Assembly (NCBI GenBank): GCA_964503475.1
Contig: CAZCZU010000030.1
Span: 1-33,286, forward strand
Source: CAZCZU01 sp964503475
GTDB taxonomy: Bacteria > Pseudomonadota > Zetaproteobacteria > Mariprofundales > Mariprofundaceae
Reading direction: 5' to 3'
DNA length: 33,286 nucleotides
The position numbers and the translations under genes were made by a program. Below the pieces are notes generated by a model, which was not told where the DNA came from, did no database searches, and saw only the letters and a list, made by a program, of their open reading frames with translations. Shown here piece after piece: positions 15,668 through 23,637 of the stretch; within the stretch, counting starts at the first letter, position 1, and each line of letters opens with the position of its first letter.

Positions 15668-16515
15668 CACAGCCAAAGGTACGCTCGGTGCATGACAGAC
15701 TACTGAACGTGGCCCGCTCGCGAGGCGAGGCGTTCAACCGGCTACTCATTCGCTACGCCCTTGAGCGCTTTCTCTATCGCCTCTCCATCTCGCCGGTCAA
15801 AAATCGCTTCTGCCTGAAGGGAGCCATGCTGTTCGATATCTGGTTCGATACACCGCATCGCCCCACCCGCGACATCGACCTGCTCGGCTTGGGCCCCGGC
15901 GATACCGACTCGTTAAGGAGTGCCATCAAAGCGGTATGCGACGGCCAATGTCCCGAGGACGGGATGCGCTTCGATTCAACAACAATCGAAATCAAGGCGA
16001 TCCGTGAGAGCGCCACCTATGCCGGACTACGTGTTCGCCTCTCAGCTTATCTCGGCCGGGCTCGCTGTCCGGTACAGATCGATGTCGGCTTTGGCGATGC
16101 CGTCACCCCGGCAGCTATCGAGCAGACCTATCCTGCCCTGCTCGAAGCAATGCCCGCGCCGAAGCTCGCCTGCTATCCACCGACTACAGCCATGGCGGAA
16201 AAGCTGGAGGCCATCGTCAGCCTCGGCATGGCAAACAGCCGCATGAAAGACTACTTCGATCTGCTGATGCTGATGGACAAGGTAAGCGCCGCACAGCTGG
16301 CTACCGCCATGGAAGCCACGTTTCAGCGAAGAGGCACAGCTATGCCAAAGCAAATGCCGGTAGGGTTGAGTGACGACTTCGCCACCGATGCATTGAAACA
16401 ACAGCAGTGGCAGGCCTTTCTGGACAAGAACGGCCTGGATGCACCGAATTTAAAGTCCGTGGTTACCCGGATTCGGGAAAATATCGCCGCCACGCTCGTA
16501 TCACGAGAGAACTGA
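15664..16515 (+). CDS. AbiEii-family nucleotidyltransferase toxin
   Basis: Toxin partner of AbiEi, a DNA-polymerase-beta-fold nucleotidyltransferase of the AbiEii/MenT family; characterised MenT members block tRNA acceptor stems by adding nucleotides. From GTG 15664 the protein has 283 residues. Motif LKGAMLFDIWFD (51-62) leads to TRDIDLLG (68-75), with D70 and D72 the metal ligands. A lysine motif follows in AMAEKLEAIVSLG, then MKDYFDLLML, both conserved in the family. The GTG overlaps the antitoxin TGA as GTGA, so translation is coupled. All key residues seem intact, so the toxin is probably active. It is convergent with the P-type ATPase, 12 bases apart. Confidence 0.93.
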   Translation: MTQPKVRSVHDRLLNVARSRGEAFNRLLIRYALERFLYRLSISPVKNRFCLKGAMLFDIWFDTPHRPTRDIDLLGLGPGDTDSLRSAIKAVCDGQCPEDGMRFDSTTIEIKAIRESATYAGLRVRLSAYLGRARCPVQIDVGFGDAVTPAAIEQTYPALLEAMPAPKLACYPPTTAMAEKLEAIVSLGMANSRMKDYFDLLMLMDKVSAAQLATAMEATFQRRGTAMPKQMPVGLSDDFATDALKQQQWQAFLDKNGLDAPNLKSVVTRIRENIAATLVSREN

Positions 16516-16527
16516 TCCGAACCATAT

Positions 16528-19206
16528 TCACGTTGCAGCCCTCCTCTGCAGTAAGGCGAAGGCAATCCGCTTGCGAATGTAGTCGGCCCCGAAGATCAGC
16601 GGGATACCGAGCCAGGCGACGGCATAGACCTGCCATGCCACCGGGCCGGTGCCGAGCACTGTGGCCAGCGGCTCCCAGTAGAGCATGGCCCAGGAGAAGA
16701 AGACCTGCAGCAGGATGGCGGTGAAAATCAGGCGATTGGTGAAGATGCCGCGATTCAGGCCCGAGCCGTATTGCGAACGCCGGCCGATCAGATTGCCGAT
16801 CTGCATCAGGATAATGGCCGAAAGGGTGATGCCGGTGGCGGAGTGGTAGAGCTCGGAACTATCCGGCAGCTCCGTACCGTAGACCCAGCCGCCCGTGTGC
16901 AGCACCCAGAAGAAGAGCGACAGCGCAAAGCAGGCTTCGATCAGGCCGAGAAAGAGATAGCTGTGGATCACCAGCCGCTTGTTGAGCAGGGCCTGCTCCT
17001 TGCCCCTGGGCGGCTGGCTCATCACATCGCTATCCGGCGGCTCGCGACCCAGGGCGATGGAGGGGATGATATCGGTGCCGAGATCGATCGAGAGGATCTG
17101 GATGACGGTGAGGGCCAGCGGCACCGGGAAGAGGATATAGAGCAGGTAGGGCAGGATCTCCGGGCCATTACTGACCAGCACGTAGTTGGTGAACTTACGG
17201 ATGTTGGCGAAGATGGTGCGCCCCTCCTCGATGCCGGCCACGATCGAGGCGAAATTATCATCCAGCAGGATCACCTCGGCCGCCTCGCGCGCCACATCGG
17301 TACCGGAGCGGCCCATGGCGATGCCGACATCGGCCGCCTTCAGGGCCGGGGTGTCGTTCACCCCATCCCCCGTCACCGCCACCACCTTATCCATGGCATG
17401 CAGGGCCGAGACGATTTTCATCTTCTGCTCCGGCGTGGTGCGCGCGAAGACGGTACAGCCCGCTTCCAGGCGCCGGATCAGCTCCCTTTGCCGCATCTCG
17501 GCCAGTTCATCGCCGGTGAGGGTATCGACCTCCATCGAAGAATCCCCGGCCAGCATGCCCGCCTCCATGGCGATATGGCGGGCCGTGCCGGGATCATCGC
17601 CGGTGATCATCAGCACCCGGATGCCTGCCGCCCGGCACTTGGCCACCGCATCCGGCACCTCCGGGCGCAACGGATCGGCCACGGCCAGCAGCCCGGCCAG
17701 TGCCAGGCCGGACTCCAGCTGATCGCGCTCCGCCTCCGCCTCCGCCGCCGTAATCTCGCGACTGGCCACGGCCAGCAGACGCAGGCCGCGCCCGGCCATG
17801 GTGCGCACCACCTCGTCCGCCCGGGCCAGTGCCGCCTCGTCCGCTGCCTTCGTCTCCCCGCCACTGGCGATATGGCTGATATTGGGCCGGATCGCCTCCC
17901 AGGCCCCTTTGACGGCATAGCAGAGCCGTCCATCGCAACGGGCGATACCGGCCGCACTGCGAAGATCGGCATCGAAGGGGAAATGGCGCTGCACCGCCTC
18001 CAGCACCTCGGAGACCGACTCCGGCTCGCAGGCATTGGCGATGCAGATGTCCATCGGATCGCCACTAAGGCCGCGGCTGGTCTGCTCCAGTTCATGCGTA
18101 ATCAGGGCCCGGCACAACAGCTGCTCGCCGGCCCCGTTCGCCAGTCGCTCGCCGGTGAGCGGATCGGCCAGGCTATGCACCGCCAGCCGGTTCTCGGTCA
18201 GCGTACCGGTCTTGTCCGTGCCGATCACGTGCACGGAACCGAGCGTCTCCACCGCATTGAGGCTCTTGATCAGCACCTTCCTGCGCGCCATGCGCTGGCT
18301 GGCCAGGGCCAGCGACAGCGTGAAGGTGGGCAACAACCCCTCCGGCACATTGGCGACGATGATGCCCATCATGAAGACCAGGTTGGTCCACAGCGAACGG
18401 CCGGCATAGACGCCGTAGGCGAAGAAGATCAGCCCCATGGCCACGGCAATGACGGTGAGCACGCGCACCATGTGGTTGGTCTCTTTTTCCAGCGGCGTCG
18501 CCTTGCGCGGCATGCCGCCGGAGAGGGCGGCAATACGGCCGAACTCGGTACGCGTACCGGTAGCGAACACGACGGCGGTGCCGGAGCCCCTGAGCACCGT
18601 ACAGCCGGCGAAGAGAGCATTGGGGCTGTCGATCAGACGCCCGTCCGCAGCATCGGGCGAGAGTTCCACCCCCTGCGACTCACCGGTGAGCGGCGCCTTA
18701 TTCACCTGCAGCGATTCGCTGGCCACCAGCCGGGCATCGGCCGGCAGCTTGTCGCCGGCGCGCACGATCAACACATCGCCCGGCACCAGCGATTCGGCGA
18801 CGACTTCGCGCGCCTCACCACCGCGCTGCACCAGCACCTGTTGCGGCAGGAACTTCTTCAACTCCTCCATCGCCTTCTCGGCCCGGAATTCCTGCACGAA
18901 GCCGAACAGGGCATTGAGCACCGACACCCCGAGCAGGGCCCAGCCGAGCAGCGCCATCCCCTCCCCCGGCTGGATGGCATCGGCCACGAAGCAGATGCCG
19001 GCCGAGAGATCGAGCAGGATGGCGAAGAAGTTGATGAACTGGCGCCCCAGGATCGGCAGCCACCAGTAACGGCGCGTGGCGGACAGGCTGTTCGGCCCCA
19101 GCTCCTTCTGCCGCTCGCTCACCTGGCGCGGCGACAACCCCTCGGGCGCCGAGTTCAGGCGCTCATAGACGGCCGACGCCTCGATCTGATGAATCTGGCG
19201 TGCCAT
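16528..19206 (-). CDS. P-type cation-transporting ATPase (P2 type)
   Basis: Inner-membrane ion pump of 892 residues. It has an N-terminal cation-ATPase domain (GLSPRQVSERQKELGPNSL), actuator loop LTGES at 173-177, phosphorylation site DKTGT with D331, nucleotide-domain and hinge motif VTGDGVNDTPALKAADVGIAMG, and about ten membrane segments. The helix 4 motif is VANVPEGLLPTFTLSLALA (285-303). It recalls animal Na/K-ATPases more than bacterial PMA1 or MgtA pumps, so Na+, K+ or Ca2+ are candidates; I cannot choose. The start ATG overlaps the stop of the universal stress gene as ATGA, so the two are translated together. Confidence 0.93.
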   Translation of the reverse strand: MARQIHQIEASAVYERLNSAPEGLSPRQVSERQKELGPNSLSATRRYWWLPILGRQFINFFAILLDLSAGICFVADAIQPGEGMALLGWALLGVSVLNALFGFVQEFRAEKAMEELKKFLPQQVLVQRGGEAREVVAESLVPGDVLIVRAGDKLPADARLVASESLQVNKAPLTGESQGVELSPDAADGRLIDSPNALFAGCTVLRGSGTAVVFATGTRTEFGRIAALSGGMPRKATPLEKETNHMVRVLTVIAVAMGLIFFAYGVYAGRSLWTNLVFMMGIIVANVPEGLLPTFTLSLALASQRMARRKVLIKSLNAVETLGSVHVIGTDKTGTLTENRLAVHSLADPLTGERLANGAGEQLLCRALITHELEQTSRGLSGDPMDICIANACEPESVSEVLEAVQRHFPFDADLRSAAGIARCDGRLCYAVKGAWEAIRPNISHIASGGETKAADEAALARADEVVRTMAGRGLRLLAVASREITAAEAEAERDQLESGLALAGLLAVADPLRPEVPDAVAKCRAAGIRVLMITGDDPGTARHIAMEAGMLAGDSSMEVDTLTGDELAEMRQRELIRRLEAGCTVFARTTPEQKMKIVSALHAMDKVVAVTGDGVNDTPALKAADVGIAMGRSGTDVAREAAEVILLDDNFASIVAGIEEGRTIFANIRKFTNYVLVSNGPEILPYLLYILFPVPLALTVIQILSIDLGTDIIPSIALGREPPDSDVMSQPPRGKEQALLNKRLVIHSYLFLGLIEACFALSLFFWVLHTGGWVYGTELPDSSELYHSATGITLSAIILMQIGNLIGRRSQYGSGLNRGIFTNRLIFTAILLQVFFSWAMLYWEPLATVLGTGPVAWQVYAVAWLGIPLIFGADYIRKRIAFALLQRRAAT

Positions 19207-20054
19207 CAGTCTTTCGGTCCGTAGATGGCCACATCGCAGGGGGCCGACTTCAGCAGCCGCTCGACCAGGCGCCGCTCCTGCTGGGAGGGGATACCGCCGC
19301 CGTCATAACCCAGCACCAATAGCTGTGCCTTGTGCTTGCGGGCATGTGCGATCATATCGATGGCGGGATGATCGGCAAAGCGCACCCGCACATCGACATG
19401 ACGGGGGGATATCGCCGCCTGCTCGGTGAGCTGGGCCTCGCACTGCTCGATATGGGCATGGGCCAGCTGGTGCTGGCGCTCGGCATAGCGACGCCCGAAC
19501 AGATGCCACCATAAGCGTCGTACCCTGAGCAGGTAGAGCAGATGCAGGCGATGGATGTGGGGAGAGAGCAACTGCAGCAGACGGCCAAACGCCTCCCCTT
19601 CGTATGCATCTCCGGCAAAGGAGAGCATCAGCGTATGCGGCACGCCAAGCAGCCCCGGATGCACGACCCGCACCGCCACAATATCGAGACGACGCCAGGC
19701 AAGCATCGCCTCGGCCACGGTACCGGCCAGGTAACGCCGGTGGCGTGGCCGTACCCGGGTACCCAGCACCAGCATCGATCCCGCGGGCGATTCATCGGCC
19801 AGAACCTGCTGCAGCGTCTCGGCCACACTGCCGCGCTGCGCATGCACCGCCTCCTCGAATGCGATCCCCTCCTCCTCGCATTCGCGCCGGATGCGTTCGA
19901 TGCCGGCGGCAGTCACCTCGGCATGGCTGGCATCGCCATCGTCACGGATATGCAGAAGGCGCAGACGCGGTTCGGGCATACCGGCCGCCATCCGGATGGC
20001 ATAACGCGACACCCAGTCTCCGTTGATCGAACCGTCGTAAGCGAAGTAGATCAT
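19206..20054 (-). CDS. Universal stress protein, two-domain
   Basis: A 282-residue protein with two Usp folds. Domain 1 starts MIYFAYDGSINGDWVSRYAIRMA and ends with a degenerate nucleotide loop (LVLGTRVRPRHRRYLAGTVAEAML). Domain 2 spans about 150-282 and ends LLVLGYDGGGIPSQQERRLVERLLKSAPCDVAIYG, where the usual G-x2-G-x9-G-S loop is also altered. ATP binding is therefore doubtful. Its stop codon overlaps the start of the P-type ATPase, so it probably acts with that pump, perhaps as a regulator; this is inference. It is divergent from the secreted repeat protein at 20146. Confidence 0.88.
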   Translation of the reverse strand: MIYFAYDGSINGDWVSRYAIRMAAGMPEPRLRLLHIRDDGDASHAEVTAAGIERIRRECEEEGIAFEEAVHAQRGSVAETLQQVLADESPAGSMLVLGTRVRPRHRRYLAGTVAEAMLAWRRLDIVAVRVVHPGLLGVPHTLMLSFAGDAYEGEAFGRLLQLLSPHIHRLHLLYLLRVRRLWWHLFGRRYAERQHQLAHAHIEQCEAQLTEQAAISPRHVDVRVRFADHPAIDMIAHARKHKAQLLVLGYDGGGIPSQQERRLVERLLKSAPCDVAIYGPKD

Positions 20055-20145
20055 GCACGCCTCCGGACAAGGCGAGTATAGACCAGCCGCCGCCCCGAAC
20101 AGGGCGTGCTACAATGACTGTCCCGTACCCGTAAAGGAGGCGCTT

Positions 20146-20526
20146 ATGAAAACGATTCTCTCCTTGATTGCCCTGATGGGATTCCTGACATCACCGCCCC
20201 CGGCCGCAGCATCCGATCAGAACATCGCCACGATGGCGCAGATTGTGCTGCACCTGCAGCACTACCCGAGCGAAGCCGAGAAAGAGCAGCTGGCCGCCAT
20301 AACCCACGACTCATCGGCCAGCCAGGACGAACAAACGCTGGCCGGTGTCCTGATGCGTATGCGTCATCGTGTGGAGGGCAAGGATGCCGATAAGCTGCAT
20401 GCCCTGCTGAAGGACAGCCATGCCAGTAAGGATGAGCAGCAACTGGCGCGAATCCTGCTCGCTATCGCCCATCACCCGGATGCAGCGCAGAAAAAGCAGC
20501 TAAGCAAACTGATCAATCGGAACTAG
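20146..20526 (+). CDS. Small secreted three-repeat helical protein
   Basis: Unrecognised 126-residue protein with a Sec signal peptide (MKTILSLIALMGFLTSPPPAAA) and a mature part built from three repeats of about 35 residues: xMAQIVLHLQHYPSEAEKEQL...SASQDEQ, TLAGVLMRMRHRVEGKDADKL...HASKDEQ, and QLARILLAIAHHPDAAQKKQL. The pattern (L/M)Ax(I/V)LxxxxH followed by KxxL and a loop SxASxDEQ suggests paired helices, like a small superhelical scaffold in the periplasm. The ATG has AAAGGAGG six bases before it, and TACAAT (20110-20115) could be its -10. The frame is open 93 bases further upstream without support. Confidence 0.8.
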   Translation: MKTILSLIALMGFLTSPPPAAASDQNIATMAQIVLHLQHYPSEAEKEQLAAITHDSSASQDEQTLAGVLMRMRHRVEGKDADKLHALLKDSHASKDEQQLARILLAIAHHPDAAQKKQLSKLINRN

Positions 20527-20590
20527 TACCCGCTGCCATGTATAGCAAAGGGGTGAGATGAACTGCCTTCGGGGCCCCGTTAGCAGCCTG

Positions 20591-20659
20591 CCGATTCAGT
20601 CAGTGTAAAACCGGAAAAGAGCAGCGAAGTCGCGACCGGTTTTATGCTGACTGAATCGG
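20591..20659. repeat. Long imperfect inverted repeat
   Basis: CCGATTCAGTCAG (20591-20603) pairs with CTGACTGAATCGG (20647-20659); after a 2x2 mismatch, TAAAACCGG (20606-20614) pairs with CCGGTTTTA (20636-20644). In all 22 paired bases close over a 21-base loop. It lies between two convergent genes and may terminate transcripts from both sides, but there is no clean U tract, and it reads more like part of a dispersed palindromic element. Confidence 0.75.
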
Positions 20660-20689
20660 GAACCCGCAGGGCGGCTGGTCCTCCGGGGT

Positions 20690-20732
20690 GCCTTTCTTTG
20701 GTTTTTTCTTGGGCAAGCAAGAAAGAACAAGG
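20690..20732 (+). repeat. Palindromic element of a widely dispersed type
   Basis: The stretch starts GCCTTTCTTTGG, contains the hairpin TTTCTTG-GGCAAG-CAAGAAA (20705-20724) and continues GAACAAGG. I recall close variants (CTTTCTTTGGGCAAGCAAAG) as intergenic repeats in many gammaproteobacteria, where they give spurious peptides like PFFGYFL; here the frame reads PFFGFFLGKQE. Recognition is from memory. Confidence 0.5.
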
Positions 20733-20759
20733 GCATCGATTCCAGGAAAAGCTTACCGG

Positions 20760-21944
20760 TTAGACATATTGACCGGCGCAGTAGCCGGATGCCCAGGCCC
20801 ACTGGAAATTGAAGCCACCCAGCTGCCCGGTGACATCAACCACCTCACCGATGAAATAGAGCCCCGGCACCTCTTTCGCCTCCATCGTCTTCGAAGAGAG
20901 CCCGTCGGTATCCACTCCGCCGCAGGTCGCCTCGGCGGTGCGGTACCCTTCCGTGCCGGAGGGAAGGATCTGCCACTGCTGCAGCATCCCGGCCGCCTTC
21001 TCGAGCTGGGCCGGATTGTAGCGGGCCATGGACTGACTACTGATCAACCCGTCGCAGAGAAACTGGGCCAGTCGTTTCGGCAACCGTGTGGCCAGCACCG
21101 TTTTCAGCTCCGCCTTCGGATGTTCGTTCTGCTGTGCCGTAAGCCACTCCACCACATTCTCGCCCGGAAACAGATCGATCGTGATCGCCTCCCCCGGCTG
21201 CCAGTAGGAGGAGAGCTGCAGCATGGCTGGCCCGCTCAGGCCCCGATGGGTGAAGAGCATGCGCCCAACAAAAGCGGCACGCGTACAGTGTGCCCGAACC
21301 TCAATGGCAATACCGGCCAGCGCCTTCAGTCCGGCATGCTGATCGCCGGTGAGCGTAAACGGCACCAAAGCAGCTTGCGTCTCCACCAGTTTCAGGCCGA
21401 ACTGGCGGGCAATGCGATGGCCGAACGAAGTTGCCCCGATCTTGGGAATCGAAAGACCACCGGTGGCGATGACCAGTGTACTGCTGCGAAACATCCCCTG
21501 CGCGGTACGCAGCAGAAAATGCTCCCCCTCGCGTTCGACCGATTCGATGCTGCAGTTGAAATGGAAGCTGACCCCCAACTCGCGGGCTTTATTCTCCAGC
21601 ATGGCGACGACCTGTTGTGCCGCCCCCTTGTCGCGGCAGAAAAGCTGCCCCTCCTCGCGCTCCTCCCAGGCGATGCCGTGTGCCTCGATCATGGTCAGGA
21701 AATCGTAGGGGGTGTAGCGGGAGAGAGCCGATTTGCAGAAGTGCGGATTTGCCGAGAGATAGTTGCCCGGCTCGGTATAGAGGTTGGTGAAGTTGCAGCG
21801 GCCCCCGCCGGAGATGGCAATCTTTTTGCCTGCCTCACCGTTATGATCGAGCACGACCACGCGCCTGCTGCGCCGCCCCGCCTCGATGGCGCACATCATG
21901 CCGGCGGCACCGGCACCGACAATCACCACATCGGTGTCGATCAT
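20760..21944 (-). CDS. HI0933-family FAD-dependent oxidoreductase
   Basis: Flavoprotein of the HI0933/YhiN (BaiN-like) family, 394 residues. The N-terminal dinucleotide motif VIVGAGAAGMMCAIEAGRR (residues 7-25, GAGAAG) is followed by the family signature GKKIAISGGGRCNFTN. The C-terminal FAD motif GLYFIGEVVDVTGQLGGFNFQWAWASGYCAG is intact. Members reduce unknown substrates in most bacteria. The ATG begins two bases after the stop of the aminotransferase gene (TAA-CC-ATG), so the two are co-transcribed and likely coupled. The stop is directly followed by the palindromic region. Confidence 0.92.
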   Translation of the reverse strand: MIDTDVVIVGAGAAGMMCAIEAGRRSRRVVVLDHNGEAGKKIAISGGGRCNFTNLYTEPGNYLSANPHFCKSALSRYTPYDFLTMIEAHGIAWEEREEGQLFCRDKGAAQQVVAMLENKARELGVSFHFNCSIESVEREGEHFLLRTAQGMFRSSTLVIATGGLSIPKIGATSFGHRIARQFGLKLVETQAALVPFTLTGDQHAGLKALAGIAIEVRAHCTRAAFVGRMLFTHRGLSGPAMLQLSSYWQPGEAITIDLFPGENVVEWLTAQQNEHPKAELKTVLATRLPKRLAQFLCDGLISSQSMARYNPAQLEKAAGMLQQWQILPSGTEGYRTAEATCGGVDTDGLSSKTMEAKEVPGLYFIGEVVDVTGQLGGFNFQWAWASGYCAGQYV

Positions 21945-21946
21945 GG

Positions 21947-23095
21947 TTAAACGTCCTGTTGGGCGAGCAGTGTATCGAGCCGTTCAAAGGCGGCATCGAA
22001 CAGGGCCGGATCGGTGTAGAAGTGCGGTGCGAAACGGATGCCGCCGGCACGGTGGGCACAGATCACCTCCGCCTTCATCAGCTCGCGGTAGAGGGTGGCA
22101 TGCCCCGCATGATCCAGCCCCTGGACCCGGAAAGTGACGATGCCGGAGCAGCGCTCTTCCGTATCGCGACTGATGAGTTTCAGTTTGGGATGCGCATGCA
22201 CCATCTCCATCAAGCGCCGGGTGCGCGCCAGCAGTTCCGACTCCACATGCGCCATGCCCAGCTCCTGCAGCAGCGACAGGCTCGCCTCGAAGGCGTGGAT
22301 ACCGAGCATATTGGGGCTGCCGGGTTCGAAGCGCCGGGCCGACGAGGCCGGCTGCCAATCATGCCGATCGAAATCGCCGGCATGCTCGACCATGTGCCAG
22401 CCGAACTGGTGCAGCTTCAACTTTTCGCGCCAGCGGGGGCTGATATAGAAAACGGCGATCCCTTCCGGGCCCAGCAGCCACTTGTGGGCATCGGCCACCA
22501 CGGCATCGGCATGGCAGGCGAGAGCATCGAAGGCGAGTGCCCCGAGGCTCTGGATGGCATCGACACAGAAGAAGATGCCCTGCGCCCGGCACGCCTCACC
22601 CAGACGCACCAGATCCATACACAGGCCGTCGCCGTACTGCACCGAGGAGACGGCCAAAAGGCGTGTTCGGCCATCGATCAGATCGAGCATCGCCCCTTCC
22701 GGATCGGGACCATCGATATCGGCCACGCGCAGCTCAACACCACGCCCGGCCAATGATTCCCAGACGATACGATTGGAGGGGAACTCGCGGTTGCTGATGA
22801 CGATGTTATCGCCCGCCTGCCAATCCAGGCCATAGGCCACCAGCGACAACCCCTCGGAGGTATTCTTGAGCAGGGCGATATCGTCCGTGCTTTCGGCATT
22901 CACCAGCCACTGCAGGCGACGACGCAGGCTCCGTTCCACCTTCAGCCACTCGGGATAGTCGGCCGCCCCGCGCACCATGTTCTGCCCGGCAAAGGTCGCC
23001 ACGGCATCGCGGGTGCGCCGCGGCCAGACACCGACGGCGGCATGGTTCAGATAGACAAGATCGGGATCGAGCGGAAATTCGGCCTGCATCGGCAT
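21947..23095 (-). CDS. PLP-dependent class V aminotransferase
   Basis: Fold-type I PLP enzyme of the class V group (isopenicillin-N epimerase / cysteine desulfurase-like). The N-terminal LDPDLVYLNHAAVGVWPRRTRDA is typical. FCVDAIQSLGALAF gives the D that contacts the pyridine ring, and DAHKWLLGPEGIAVFY holds the Schiff-base lysine. No desulfurase cysteine loop is seen, so the true reaction is unknown. I start at ATG 23095 (MPMQAEF, 382 residues), with ATG 23089 also possible. The frame extends to 23131, but that would lie in the T tract of the terminator. No clear ribosome site is visible. The flavoprotein gene follows two bases after the stop. Confidence 0.9.
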   Translation of the reverse strand: MPMQAEFPLDPDLVYLNHAAVGVWPRRTRDAVATFAGQNMVRGAADYPEWLKVERSLRRRLQWLVNAESTDDIALLKNTSEGLSLVAYGLDWQAGDNIVISNREFPSNRIVWESLAGRGVELRVADIDGPDPEGAMLDLIDGRTRLLAVSSVQYGDGLCMDLVRLGEACRAQGIFFCVDAIQSLGALAFDALACHADAVVADAHKWLLGPEGIAVFYISPRWREKLKLHQFGWHMVEHAGDFDRHDWQPASSARRFEPGSPNMLGIHAFEASLSLLQELGMAHVESELLARTRRLMEMVHAHPKLKLISRDTEERCSGIVTFRVQGLDHAGHATLYRELMKAEVICAHRAGGIRFAPHFYTDPALFDAAFERLDTLLAQQDV

Positions 23096-23129
23096 AGCCT
23101 GCGTGCCGGACTCAATGGTGTCCACGCAC

Positions 23130-23160
23130 AAAAAAGGCGGCCGGACTCAAGCCGGCCGCC
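23130..23160 (-). terminator. Terminator after the DUF4389 gene
   Basis: A 9-bp GC-only stem, GGCGGCCGG (23136-23144) with CCGGCCGCC (23152-23160), followed on the minus strand by six Ts. It ends the hppA-DUF4389 transcript. Confidence 0.9.
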
Positions 23161-23181
23161 GGATTCGTCACATGACGTAAC

Positions 23182-23592
23182 TTACTTGGTCGCCTCGCCC
23201 TCTTCCGTGGGCCTGGCGGCCGGCTTGGCTGCAGCCGCTTTCGGCTCCGCCTTTTTCGCCCGCGGCTTACGGGCCGGAGCACGACGTTTCGGCTTCTCGG
23301 CCTCTTCCGTCAAAGGCTTACCGCTCGGCCAGTCGCTGAACGGATACGGCAGCTCCTCGCTGTTGTAGGTCAGAAAGCGGAATACCTGGTAGGCGTAGGC
23401 GGAGAGCTGGGCACCGAACTGCTGCACATTCTCCTGTGTCTTGCCGGTGATAATCACACTCAAAAACTGGAAGACCACCACGACGGTAATCACCACCTCC
23501 GCCACACTGTAGAGCACAGCGAAGAGCAGCATAATCAGCAGACGCTTCCAGGCGCCGGCATCCTTAACGTGTTCCTTCACATTTTCAGTCAT
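23182..23592 (-). CDS. DUF4389 membrane protein
   Basis: A 136-residue protein of the DUF4389 family, function unknown. One or two membrane segments lie at about 16-46 (WKRLLIMLLFAVLYSVAEVVITVVVVFQFLSVIITG), followed by the family block NVQQFGAQLSAYAYQVFRFLTYNSEELPYPFSDWP. A low-complexity tail of K, A, P and R (about 95-136) is likely disordered and cytoplasmic. ATG 23592 has GGAGG five bases before it; the ATG at 23604 has no such site. It follows hppA by 45 bases on the same strand and is closed by a strong terminator, so it is probably in the hppA transcript. Confidence 0.88.
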   Translation of the reverse strand: MTENVKEHVKDAGAWKRLLIMLLFAVLYSVAEVVITVVVVFQFLSVIITGKTQENVQQFGAQLSAYAYQVFRFLTYNSEELPYPFSDWPSGKPLTEEAEKPKRRAPARKPRAKKAEPKAAAAKPAARPTEEGEATK

Positions 23593-23637
23593 TTTATCCT
23601 CCATCGGTTTCCCCTTCCAAAGCGTTTCTTCCCTCTA

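Noticed and set aside
16771..19224. 817-codon open frame on the plus strand
   Set aside because: Antisense shadow of the P-type ATPase; sequence is low-complexity H, R, Q, G.
20591..20740. Integron attC site
   Set aside because: GTTAGC nearby does not fit GTTRRRY and there are no matching L/R boxes or integrase.
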